From: Alphaproteobacteria bacterium
GTDB lineage: Bacteria > Desulfobacterota > Binatia > UBA12015
Reading direction: 5' to 3'
Assembly (NCBI GenBank): GCA_017853315.1
Contig: JAFMJW010000010.1
Span: forward strand, 1-37,706
DNA: 37,706 bases
Both the position numbers and the translations under genes were made by a program. Positions 1 to 7,297 of this stretch are shown piece after piece (positions within the stretch are counted from its first letter, which is position 1; every line of letters starts with the position of its first letter). The notes under the pieces are model-generated. The model was not told the origin of the DNA. It was given only the letters and a program-made list of their open reading frames with translations, and made no database searches.

Positions 1-304
1 GCGCGGGCCCCGCCGCCGCATCCACCGTCGCGGGCCGGGCCGCCCCCGCGGCGGCGGGCTCCGCTTCGCCGCCCGCGCGCCGGGCGCGCGGCACGCGGGC
101 GCCCTCGGTCAGGAAGATCCCGCCCGCGATGCCGGCCACGAGCACGAGCGCGACCGGGGCGAGCATCCAGGGCCGGAAGCGGCGGCGAGGACGGCCGCCG
201 TCGAGCACGATCTCCGGCAGCTCGGCGGGATCGATCCGCTGGCGGCTCGCGCGACTGCGCGCGTCGTCCTGCGCCTTGCGCAGGACCTCGAGGATCGTGC
301 TCAA
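1..304 (-). CDS. GspB-like type II secretion accessory protein, N-terminal part
   Basis: The gene is cut by the left edge; only about 101 N-terminal residues are present. I read it from a TTG at 304-302 that overlaps the TGA of the upstream gspA-like gene (TTGA), so the two are translationally coupled. The protein begins STILEVLRKAQDDARSR, which resembles the amphipathic N-terminal motif (SYILDALRKAE-like) of GspB/ExeB proteins. A basic stretch (RPRRRFRP) is followed by one membrane segment at about residues 48-68, then an Ala/Pro-rich periplasmic linker running off the window. In the known ExeA/ExeB system the two proteins form an inner-membrane complex that helps the outer-membrane secretin assemble through peptidoglycan; the pairing here fits that. 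The C-terminal T2SSB domain that would settle the name is outside the window. Confidence 0.7.
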   Translation of the reverse strand, partial: MSTILEVLRKAQDDARSRASRQRIDPAELPEIVLDGGRPRRRFRPWMLAPVALVLVAGIAGGIFLTEGARVPRARRAGGEAEPAAAGAARPATVDAAAGPA

Positions 305-2478
305 TTCGGGCTCCCGTCGGCCCGGGACTCGGCCGGCGGCGCCGGCGGCGCCGCTTCGAGCACGGCCTGCGGTGCCAAGACCGCGAGGCGGGGCACACCC
401 TCGTCGGCGAGCGACTGGTAGAGCGCGATCATCGTCATCGGGCCCGCCTTGCCGTCGGCCGGGAGCTTGCGCGAGCGCTGGAAGCGCGAGACGGCGTCCG
501 TCGTCTCCGCCGAAAAGACCGTGGCGTCCGGTCCCTCGTAGACCCCGGCCGCGCGCAGGAGCCCGTGCAGCCTGCGGACGCGACGCCCGCTCGATCCCGA
601 TCGCATCGTGCCCATGCCTTTCAGGTCCTTCCAGTACACGTGCGCGCGCCCGGACCACGACTCGGCGAGCACGATCGGCGAGACGTCGACGACCGCGCGT
701 CCCGCGAGCACGTGCGCGACCTCGTCGTCGAGGCGCGTCACGGCGACGAAGCGCTGCGAGGACCCGTCGTCGGTGATCACCTCGAGGATCGCGGGCAGGT
801 CGAGGGACCGCAGCAGGTTCAGGTTGCCGGTGACCGGGAGGTACTCGAGCCCGCGCGCGCGGCCGATCGCGGCCAGATCGATCGTCGGACGCGCGGCCTC
901 CCGCGCGGACAACGGCTTCGCGCCCCACGCCCGCAGGAGCGCCTCGGTCGACTCGTAGGCGCTGTTGCCGCTGGTCGTCTGGCGCAGGGCCTCCGAGACG
1001 AGGAGTCGCTGGTCGGCGAGGCTCTCCGGCCGCTCGGTCGCGGGCTCCGGCGAACCCTCGGCGGCCGAGGGGGCCGCGGTCGCCTCGCCCCCCTCGGCCG
1101 CGGCGAGTCGCGCCTCGGGAGTCTCGTCGCCGCCGGGCGCCCCAGGACGCAGGGAGTCGGCCGCGGGCGGTTCGATCGCACCGGGGCGGACGACGGGTGC
1201 GCCCCCATCGACGACCGCCGCGACACCGTCGGCCGGAGCCTCGGCCGCCGCGAGCGCGACGGCTTCGTCCTGCGGCAGGGCCCCGGGTGCCGCGTCCCCC
1301 GCCGCGGCTTCCGCCTCGGCAGCCGCGACGGCGACGGACGGCTCGACAGATCGCTGGGCGACCGCGGGACGCGACCCGGAGGCGACCTGCGCCATTTCTT
1401 CCGCGGTCGCGGGCGCCACCGCAGACCGCGGCACGGCCGACTCGCCGACGCCTCGCAGCGCGTCGGACCCGCCGGCGGCCGAGATCACGGGCGCCGGGGC
1501 GCCGCTCTCCCCGCCCGGCGGCGCAGGAGCCGCCGTCTCGTCGACCATGGCCGCCCGCTGCGCGGGTGACCACTTCCACCACCAGGTGCCGCCGATCGCG
1601 ACGGCCGCCGCCGCCGCGAGAGACGCCGTGGCCCAGGCGGCCCGCCGGGCCCCGGCACGCGGCTGCGCGCGCGGCGGGAGGTGGCGCTCCAGGTCCGCGA
1701 TCGCACGCCGGGCGATCGCGCGCGTCACCTGGGGCGAACTCTCCGCGTAGGCGACCATGAGCGCCCGGTGCGCGGCCACGTTGATGAGCCGCGGCGTGCC
1801 GCGCGCATGCTCGTGGACGACCGCGATGGCCCCCTTGTCGAACAGGCTCCGGGTCTGGCCAGCGGTGCGGACACGGTGCGCGACGTACTGCGCGGTCTCG
1901 GCGCGGTCCATGCACCCGAGGTGCCAGCGCACGGTGATCCTCTGGTTCAGCTGCTCCAGGTCGGGGCGCGCCAGCAGCTGGCGGAGCTCGGGCTGGCCGA
2001 CCAGCACGACCTGGAGCAGCTTCGCCGACTCGGTCTCGAAGTTCGACAGCAGGCGGAGTTGTTCGAGGATGCCGCCGTCGAGCGACTGGGCCTCGTCGAC
2101 CACGAGCACCACGCGACGGCCCTGGGCCCGCTGCTCCACGAGCACCCGGTTCAGCCCCGCGAGCAGCTCGCGACGGGTGCCCGAGGACGGCGCTCCGAGC
2201 TCGTGGTTGATCTCCTCGAGCAGCTCGACCCCGGTCAGGACCGGGTTCAGGATGTAGGCGTACTTCGTCGTGTCGTCGGCCTCGCGCAGGAGTGCCCGCA
2301 GGAGCGTCGTCTTGCCGGCCCCGATCTCGCCGGTGATGCAGACGAAACCGGCCCCTTCGCGGATGCCGTAGACCAGGTGGCCGAGCGCCTCGCGGTGCTT
2401 CGACGAGAGAAACAGGTAGCGCGGGTCGGGCGTGAGCTGGAAGGGCAGCTCGTCGAGTCCGAAGAAGCGCTCGTACAT
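301..2478 (-). CDS. gspA: GspA/ExeA-like AAA ATPase with peptidoglycan-binding domain
   Basis: 725 residues, ATG start. The N-terminal half is the ExeA-type AAA ATPase: MYERFFGLDELPFQLTPDP opening typical of the family, Walker A GEIGAGKT at 50-57, Walker B VVLVVDEAQ at 123-131, sensor-like VVLVGQPEL near 157-165. A single membrane segment lies at about 281-302, followed by a long Ala/Pro/Glu-rich linker (about 305-490). The C-terminal part looks like the degenerate C39-peptidase-like domain of GspA (about 510-620) and then a PG_binding_1 domain (about 628-690, with VSRFQRSRKLPADGKAGPMT). Known role of the family: cytoplasmic ATPase anchored in the inner membrane, with periplasmic peptidoglycan binding, assisting secretin assembly. 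It is coupled to the GspB-like gene downstream. No other type II secretion genes are in the window, so the partner secretin could also be that of a type IV pilus or similar system. Confidence 0.88.
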   Translation of the reverse strand: MYERFFGLDELPFQLTPDPRYLFLSSKHREALGHLVYGIREGAGFVCITGEIGAGKTTLLRALLREADDTTKYAYILNPVLTGVELLEEINHELGAPSSGTRRELLAGLNRVLVEQRAQGRRVVLVVDEAQSLDGGILEQLRLLSNFETESAKLLQVVLVGQPELRQLLARPDLEQLNQRITVRWHLGCMDRAETAQYVAHRVRTAGQTRSLFDKGAIAVVHEHARGTPRLINVAAHRALMVAYAESSPQVTRAIARRAIADLERHLPPRAQPRAGARRAAWATASLAAAAAVAIGGTWWWKWSPAQRAAMVDETAAPAPPGGESGAPAPVISAAGGSDALRGVGESAVPRSAVAPATAEEMAQVASGSRPAVAQRSVEPSVAVAAAEAEAAAGDAAPGALPQDEAVALAAAEAPADGVAAVVDGGAPVVRPGAIEPPAADSLRPGAPGGDETPEARLAAAEGGEATAAPSAAEGSPEPATERPESLADQRLLVSEALRQTTSGNSAYESTEALLRAWGAKPLSAREAARPTIDLAAIGRARGLEYLPVTGNLNLLRSLDLPAILEVITDDGSSQRFVAVTRLDDEVAHVLAGRAVVDVSPIVLAESWSGRAHVYWKDLKGMGTMRSGSSGRRVRRLHGLLRAAGVYEGPDATVFSAETTDAVSRFQRSRKLPADGKAGPMTMIALYQSLADEGVPRLAVLAPQAVLEAAPPAPPAESRADGSPN

Positions 2479-2574
2479 GGCGTGCGTCGATCCCGGCGCC
2501 GGGGGCCCGGGGCGCGCCGCGGAGCGGGCGTGCCCCTCCCATCCTTAAACGGGTGCCCGGCCCGGGCTGTCAAA

Positions 2575-3648
2575 TCAGCGCGCCGGGGTCGGCGACACGT
2601 TCGGGCGGGATCGCAGGGGCCGGAAGACGGTGCGCCAGTCCCGACGAACGTCGACGACCACCCACCCTCGGCCCGGCGCCGCGTCGAGTGCGCGGTCGAG
2701 ACGTCCGACGGACGACTCCCGGTCGTAGGCCCACTCGCGCTCGGCGTCGGTGTGCCGAACGAGGACGCCGAGCCGCGGCCCGGGACCCGACGTCGTCCAC
2801 TCCAGCATCTCGAAGTCCCCGTCGGAGTTCCCGAACGCCGCGACCGGGCGCCTCCCGGCGTGACGCTGGATTCCCGCCGGCTTGCCGGGGCCGTCGTCGA
2901 CGAAGGCGATCGCCGGAAGGCGCGCGATCACGGGCTTGCCGTCCCTCGACTCGTACCGGGTCTCGATCGCGCTGCCGACGACCCTCTCCGGCGGGATGCC
3001 GTAGACTTCCTCGGCCCACGGCCGCATGAAGTCGATGCCGCCACCGGAGACGATGAACACTCGAAAGCCGTTCGCGCGCAGGAGGTCCAGGACCTCGAGC
3101 ATCGGCTGGTACACCATCTCGGTGTAGAGCCGGCCCGTCGCCGGGTGCCGCGCGGTCGCGATCCACTCCCGGACGACCGCCTCGAACTCCTCCGTCGTGA
3201 GCCCCGCGTGCGTCGCGACGACGGCCTCGACCAGCGCCCGCTGGTCGGACAGGGCCACGGCCGGACGTCCGGCCAGGATCGACGCGAACGGTTCCTTCTC
3301 CCGCCACTCGGGGTGCGAGGGCGCGAGCGCACGCACGCGGTCGACCACGAACTGCGCCTGCACGTAGGTCGGCTTCTCGGCCCAGAGCGTGCCGTCGTTG
3401 TCGAACACGGCGACCCGGGCGGCCGGCGCCACCCGGTCGGGCGAGCCGGCCCGGGTCGTCCGCTCGACGAAGTCGAGGATGGCGCGCCGGGCGGGCCCCT
3501 CGTTCCAGGACGGGAGCGGGTCCTTGCCCGCTCGCGCGGCCGCGGTGCCGGCCACCACGAAGGCGGCAAGCACCGCGGCCGCCACGACGAAGGGGGTCGA
3601 TCGGACGAGCGTGCGGCCGCTCGGGATCCGAAGGAAGGACCGGCTCAC
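2575..3648 (-). CDS. Exported HAD-superfamily phosphatase
   Basis: 357 residues from a GTG that lies only 7 bases after the sulfatase stop, so the two form an operon. A hydrophobic N-terminal segment (about 18-36) ending TAAARA looks like a signal peptide or anchor, placing the enzyme in the periplasm. HAD motifs are complete: motif I DNDGTLW with nucleophile D83 and acid D85, motif II SGGGIDF with S201, a lysine in DGPGKP (K256), and motif IV GNSDGD at 273-278. The cap insertion between motifs I and II and the overall layout resemble the phosphoserine-phosphatase-like branch (HAD type IB). The substrate cannot be read from sequence. Being cotranscribed with a sulfatase suggests joint attack on sulfated or phosphorylated esters, which is inference. 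Confidence 0.85.
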   Translation of the reverse strand: MSRSFLRIPSGRTLVRSTPFVVAAAVLAAFVVAGTAAARAGKDPLPSWNEGPARRAILDFVERTTRAGSPDRVAPAARVAVFDNDGTLWAEKPTYVQAQFVVDRVRALAPSHPEWREKEPFASILAGRPAVALSDQRALVEAVVATHAGLTTEEFEAVVREWIATARHPATGRLYTEMVYQPMLEVLDLLRANGFRVFIVSGGGIDFMRPWAEEVYGIPPERVVGSAIETRYESRDGKPVIARLPAIAFVDDGPGKPAGIQRHAGRRPVAAFGNSDGDFEMLEWTTSGPGPRLGVLVRHTDAEREWAYDRESSVGRLDRALDAAPGRGWVVVDVRRDWRTVFRPLRSRPNVSPTPAR

Positions 3649-3655
3649 CCTCGGC

Positions 3656-5281
3656 TCAGCCCCCGCTCTTCGTGACCTGCTCCATCACCCGGTCGAGGTT
3701 GAAGCTGCCCGGCTTCTGCCGCGGCGGGAACTCCTTGAAGCTCTGCAGCCACTGGCCCACGTAGCCGGCCGCCGGGGCGATCACGAACATGTGCTCGGCC
3801 CACCACCGGGGGTAGTCCATCGCCTCGGACTGCGCGCGCTCGAAGGGGTCCATGCGGAGGTTCGTGAGCTTGGGCGCGCGCAGTGCCGTGAAGGGCTCCA
3901 TCCAGACGTGGAAACCCTCGGCCTTCTGCTCGAGGAACATGACCTTCCAGTCCTGGTAGCGGAGCGCCGCGACGCTGCCGTCGTCGGTCCAGTAGAGGAA
4001 CTCCTTGCGCGGCCACGGCGCCTCGCCCCGGAGCGCGGGCCCGAGGTCGTAGCCGTCGAGGTGGACCTTGTAGGTCTTGCCGCCGAGTTTCACGCCCTTC
4101 AGCGAGTCCGCCACCGCGGCAGGATTGCCGGCCGCCGCGACGAGCGTCGGCAGCATGTCCTCGTGAGCGCCGACGTCGTTCACCACCGTGCCCGGCTTGA
4201 TCACGCCCGGCCAGCGGATGACGGTGGGAACCCGGTAGCCGCCCTCCCAGGGAGTGTTCTTCTCGCCGCGGAACATCGTCGTCCCGCCGTCGGGCCAGGT
4301 GAACGACTCGGCGCCGTTGTCCGTCGAGTACATCACGATCGTGTCGTTCTCGAGGCCGAGCTCCTTCAGCTTCGCGAGGATCCGGCCGACCTGCGCGTCG
4401 TGCTCGACCATGCCGTCGGCGTAGATGCCGAGGCCGCTCTTGCCCTGGGAATCGGGCTTCAGGTGGGTGAAGACGTGCATCCGCGTCGAGTTCCACCACA
4501 GGAAGAAGGGCTTGTCGGACTTCTTCGCGCGCTCCATGAAGTCGAGAGCCTTGGCCGTCACCTCCTCGTCGATCGTCTCCATGCGCTTGCGCGTGAGCGG
4601 ACCCGTGTCGGTGATCTTGCCGTCGGCTTTGCTGTCGATGACGCCGCGCGGGCCGTAGCGCTTCTTGAAGTCCTCGGACTTCGGGTAGTCCGGGTGCTCC
4701 GGCTCCTCTTCGGCGTTCAGGTGGTAGAGATTGCCGAAGAACTCGTCGAAACCGTGCTGCGTCGGCAGCGTCTCGTCGCGGTCGCCGAGGTGGTTCTTGC
4801 CGAACTGCCCGGTCACGTAGCCCTGCGCCTTCAGGAAGGTCGCGATCGTCGGATCCTCCGCCTTCATGCCCTCGGGCGCACCCGGGAGACCGACCTTCGT
4901 GAGCCCCGTGCGGATCGGCGACTGCCCGGTGATGAACGCGGCGCGACCAGCCGTGCAGCTCTGCTGGCCGTACCAGTCCGTGAAGACCGCGCCGTCGCGG
5001 CCGATCGAGTCGATGTTGGGCGTCCGGTAGCCCATCATCCCCATGTTGTAGGCGCCGACGTTGAAGTAGCCGATGTCGTCGCCCCAGAGGACGAGGATGT
5101 TCGGCTTGCGGGCGCCCGCGGCGGCCGCGGGTGCCCCGGCCGCAGGTGCTTCGGCGTGGGCGGACTCCGGCGGCCCGGACAGCGAGGTGACGACGCCGAG
5201 GATCGCGAGCACGACCCCGGCCCAGACGAGGACGTCGAAGACCCACGATCCCAGAGATGATTCCCGGTGACGAAAGGGCAT
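3656..5281 (-). CDS. Membrane-anchored Cys-type sulfatase (arylsulfatase family)
   Basis: 541 residues from the ATG at 5281-5279, chosen because AAGGAG stands 9 bases upstream; an upstream in-frame extension of 50 residues lacks support. A membrane segment at about 17-34 is followed by an Ala/Pro-rich linker, so the catalytic domain is probably periplasmic and tethered. Sulfatase hallmarks: NILVLWGDDIG with metal ligands D68/D69, the modification motif SCTAGRAAFITG with C109 as the residue converted to formylglycine, FGKNHLGD, and STDNGAES in the C-terminal half. C109-T-A-G-R is the C-x-A-x-R form of the signature rather than C-x-P-x-R. The enzyme hydrolyses sulfate esters; substrate unknown. 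It heads an operon with a HAD phosphatase and diverges from a LysR regulator. No formylglycine-generating enzyme is in the window. Confidence 0.93.
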   Translation of the reverse strand: MPFRHRESSLGSWVFDVLVWAGVVLAILGVVTSLSGPPESAHAEAPAAGAPAAAAGARKPNILVLWGDDIGYFNVGAYNMGMMGYRTPNIDSIGRDGAVFTDWYGQQSCTAGRAAFITGQSPIRTGLTKVGLPGAPEGMKAEDPTIATFLKAQGYVTGQFGKNHLGDRDETLPTQHGFDEFFGNLYHLNAEEEPEHPDYPKSEDFKKRYGPRGVIDSKADGKITDTGPLTRKRMETIDEEVTAKALDFMERAKKSDKPFFLWWNSTRMHVFTHLKPDSQGKSGLGIYADGMVEHDAQVGRILAKLKELGLENDTIVMYSTDNGAESFTWPDGGTTMFRGEKNTPWEGGYRVPTVIRWPGVIKPGTVVNDVGAHEDMLPTLVAAAGNPAAVADSLKGVKLGGKTYKVHLDGYDLGPALRGEAPWPRKEFLYWTDDGSVAALRYQDWKVMFLEQKAEGFHVWMEPFTALRAPKLTNLRMDPFERAQSEAMDYPRWWAEHMFVIAPAAGYVGQWLQSFKEFPPRQKPGSFNLDRVMEQVTKSGG

Positions 5282-5353
5282 GATGAGCGACTCCTTCTTC
5301 GGGACACCTTCCTCCCCATGGAATGAAGAGGCCCGGACTGGACTTGCCGATGG

Positions 5354-5425
5354 AGCCGTGAGCCTAACCCGCTCCAGGCCATGTGCAAAATGCATCGACT
5401 GCAAATCGGCCATAGGAGTCCGGCA
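5354..5425. promoter_or_regulatory. Divergent sulfatase/LysR control region with LysR-type box
   Basis: The 143-base gap between the sulfatase and lysR-type genes contains an AT-richer island. TGCATCGACTGCA at 5391-5403 fits the T-N11-A LysR consensus with TGCA at both ends; a third TGCA stands at 5384-5387. Reading the minus strand, TTGCAC (5388-5383) and TAGGCT (5366-5361), 16 bases apart, make a plausible sigma-70-like promoter for the sulfatase, with transcription starting near 5354. The box would then be centred about 43 bases upstream of that start, where a LysR activator commonly binds, and only about 20 bases before the lysR start codon, where it could autoregulate. This is motif reading only. 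Confidence 0.45.
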
Positions 5426-6489
5426 TGGCAATCGACCTTCCCCAGTGGCGCCACCTCCTCGCGGTCGCCGAGCACGGCTCGTTCGTCCGGGCGGCGGCCG
5501 CGGTCGGCCTGAGCCAGCCGGCCCTCTCGCGCAGCATCCAGAACCTCGAGCGCGATCTCGGCGCGCCGATGTTCGACCGCACGAGCTCGGGGTCGGTGCC
5601 GACGGACCTCGGTCGCCTGACGATCGCCCGGGCGCGCGACCTCGTCCGGATGGCCGACGAGCTCGACCGCGAGGCGCGCACCCGGCGGGAGGTCGAGGCC
5701 GGGCACGTCTCGGTCGGCGGAGGCCCCTTCCCGTCGGAGATGGTGCTGCCCCGCGCCGCCGCGGCGTTCACGAAGCGACATCCGAACGTGCGCCTCCACC
5801 TGACGTCGCGCAACTGGGAGGACCTGCTGCGGATGCTGCGGGCGCGCACCCTCGAGTTCTTCGTCGCGGAGCAGAGCTTGCTCGACGACGCGAAGGACGT
5901 CGAGGTCGAGCCGCTCGAGACCGGACACCCGTTGTTCTTCTTCGCGCGCGCCGGCCACCCGCTGCTGCAGCGAAGCGACTTCTCGGTCGCCGACCTCTTC
6001 GACTGGTCGATCATCGCCTCGAGCCGCATCCCGCCGCGCGTGCTCGACCCGCTCCTGCGGACGCGCGACGGCCGCCGGGCCGCGGGTGGCACCATCCGCC
6101 CCTTCCCCTCGATCGAGTGCGGGTCGGTCGGCATGCAGATCGGGATCGTCGAGCGCTCCGACACGATCGCGGTCTCGCCCATCGAGGTGGTGGCCGAAGG
6201 CCTCGAGCAGGGTCGGCTCGGCCTGCTCGCGACGGTGCCGTGGCTGCACCTCCAGTACGGGATCGTCCGCCTCGTCGGCCGCCCGCTCACCTCGGCCGCC
6301 GAGCGCTTCCGGAGTTTCGTCGTCGAAGCGGAAGCGGAGGCCACGCGGGAGGAAGCGCGGCTGCTCGAACGCTGGACGACGCCCGAGGGGCGGAGCCTCC
6401 GACCGAAGCGCGGCGCGGCCGCGCAGCCGGACGTTGCTCGCCCGCTCGCCTCTCCACGCCCCGGCCGGGGAGCGCGCTCCGGGACGTGA
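5425..6489 (+). CDS. LysR-family transcriptional regulator
   Basis: 354 residues; the ATG at 5425 has AGGAG six bases upstream. The N-terminal winged helix-turn-helix is clear (about 5-65: WRHLLAVAEHGSFVRAAAAV, then GLSQPALSRSIQNLERDLG), followed by the linker helix and a LysR substrate-binding domain (about 90-300). The C-terminal 40 to 50 residues, rich in Arg and Pro, extend beyond the usual length of about 300 and look disordered. The gene is transcribed away from the sulfatase-HAD operon, the classic arrangement for a LysR regulator controlling its neighbour, so I infer it responds to a sulfated or aromatic compound and controls the sulfatase. The ligand cannot be predicted. Confidence 0.93.
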   Translation: MAIDLPQWRHLLAVAEHGSFVRAAAAVGLSQPALSRSIQNLERDLGAPMFDRTSSGSVPTDLGRLTIARARDLVRMADELDREARTRREVEAGHVSVGGGPFPSEMVLPRAAAAFTKRHPNVRLHLTSRNWEDLLRMLRARTLEFFVAEQSLLDDAKDVEVEPLETGHPLFFFARAGHPLLQRSDFSVADLFDWSIIASSRIPPRVLDPLLRTRDGRRAAGGTIRPFPSIECGSVGMQIGIVERSDTIAVSPIEVVAEGLEQGRLGLLATVPWLHLQYGIVRLVGRPLTSAAERFRSFVVEAEAEATREEARLLERWTTPEGRSLRPKRGAAAQPDVARPLASPRPGRGARSGT

Positions 6490-6532
6490 GGCCCGTTGCC
6501 CGCCCGGGCGTCCCGTGACAGGGACGGAAGGC

Positions 6533-7297
6533 ATGGCGGGAGAGTGGTGGCGTCGGCTCCCGGCGGCCCAGCGCCGCGAGTACGAGCGAAGCGTCGCGAA
6601 GACCCACGTCGCGATCACGGCGGGCCCGGACCTGCGCGAGGTCGTGCTCGAGATCGAGCGGCACCTCGGGTCCGACGACCGCGCGGCCACCGAGCGCGCC
6701 TCCGCGAGACTCGTCGACCTCCTCTGCAGGAGGCTCGGGCTGCCGCGGGTGCGGGTGTCCGTCTCGGGCGTCCGACCGCGCGACCGTGGCGGCGAGTTGC
6801 ACGGCCTCTACGAGTCCGACGGCCGCACCCGGGAACTCATCACCGTGTGGATGCGGACCGCGCAGCGGCGCGACGTGGTCGCCGCGAAGACCTTCCTGCG
6901 GACCCTTCTGCACGAGGTCTGCCACCACCTCGACTTCTTCGGGCTCGACCTGCCGAACTCCTTCCACACCCAGGGCTTCTACCGACGCGAGTCGAGCCTG
7001 TACCGCGCCGTCACCCGGGGCACCCACCTCGCCGTCGTGCGTCGCGGCGTCCCCGGCACGCGGATCTCGCCCCCGGCGGGACGGCCCTCGCGGGCGGAGC
7101 GGGAGGCTGCCGAAGTCCGAGAACTCCAGGCGGAGGTCGACCGCGCCGCGCGGAGCCTCGGGATCGCGCCGAGGCGCCGCAGCCCCTCAGGGACGGAGGA
7201 GCCGATCAGCGGGATCGAGCTGCTGAGCGCCGTCGCGGCGAGCATCACCGCGCGCAAGCGCCGCGACGAGGACGGCCCAGGCGGCGAGGGTCGCTAG
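6533..7297 (+). CDS. HExxHH zinc-metalloprotease-like protein
   Basis: 254 residues from ATG 6533, preceded by GGAAGG close to the start codon. The protein opens WWRRLPAAQRREYERSVAKT and has no signal peptide or membrane segment, so it is cytoplasmic. Residues 127-132 read HEVCHH, a zincin-type HExxH motif with a second adjacent His, in the context LLHEVCHHLDFFGLDLPNSF, followed by HTQGFYRRESSLY. The spacing resembles SprT-like or other short bacterial metallopeptidase-like proteins, but I cannot assign a named family. The C-terminal 60 residues are Arg-rich and low in complexity. The last 111 bases overlap, tail to tail, the 3' end of the OPT transporter gene on the other strand. A catalytic role rests on the HExxH motif alone. 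Confidence 0.7.
   Translation: MAGEWWRRLPAAQRREYERSVAKTHVAITAGPDLREVVLEIERHLGSDDRAATERASARLVDLLCRRLGLPRVRVSVSGVRPRDRGGELHGLYESDGRTRELITVWMRTAQRRDVVAAKTFLRTLLHEVCHHLDFFGLDLPNSFHTQGFYRRESSLYRAVTRGTHLAVVRRGVPGTRISPPAGRPSRAEREAAEVRELQAEVDRAARSLGIAPRRRSPSGTEEPISGIELLSAVAASITARKRRDEDGPGGEGR

Noticed and set aside
2555-2567. GCCCGG-C-CCGGGC as a terminator after the HAD gene
   Set aside because: A one-base loop cannot form, and GC-only palindromes are common here.
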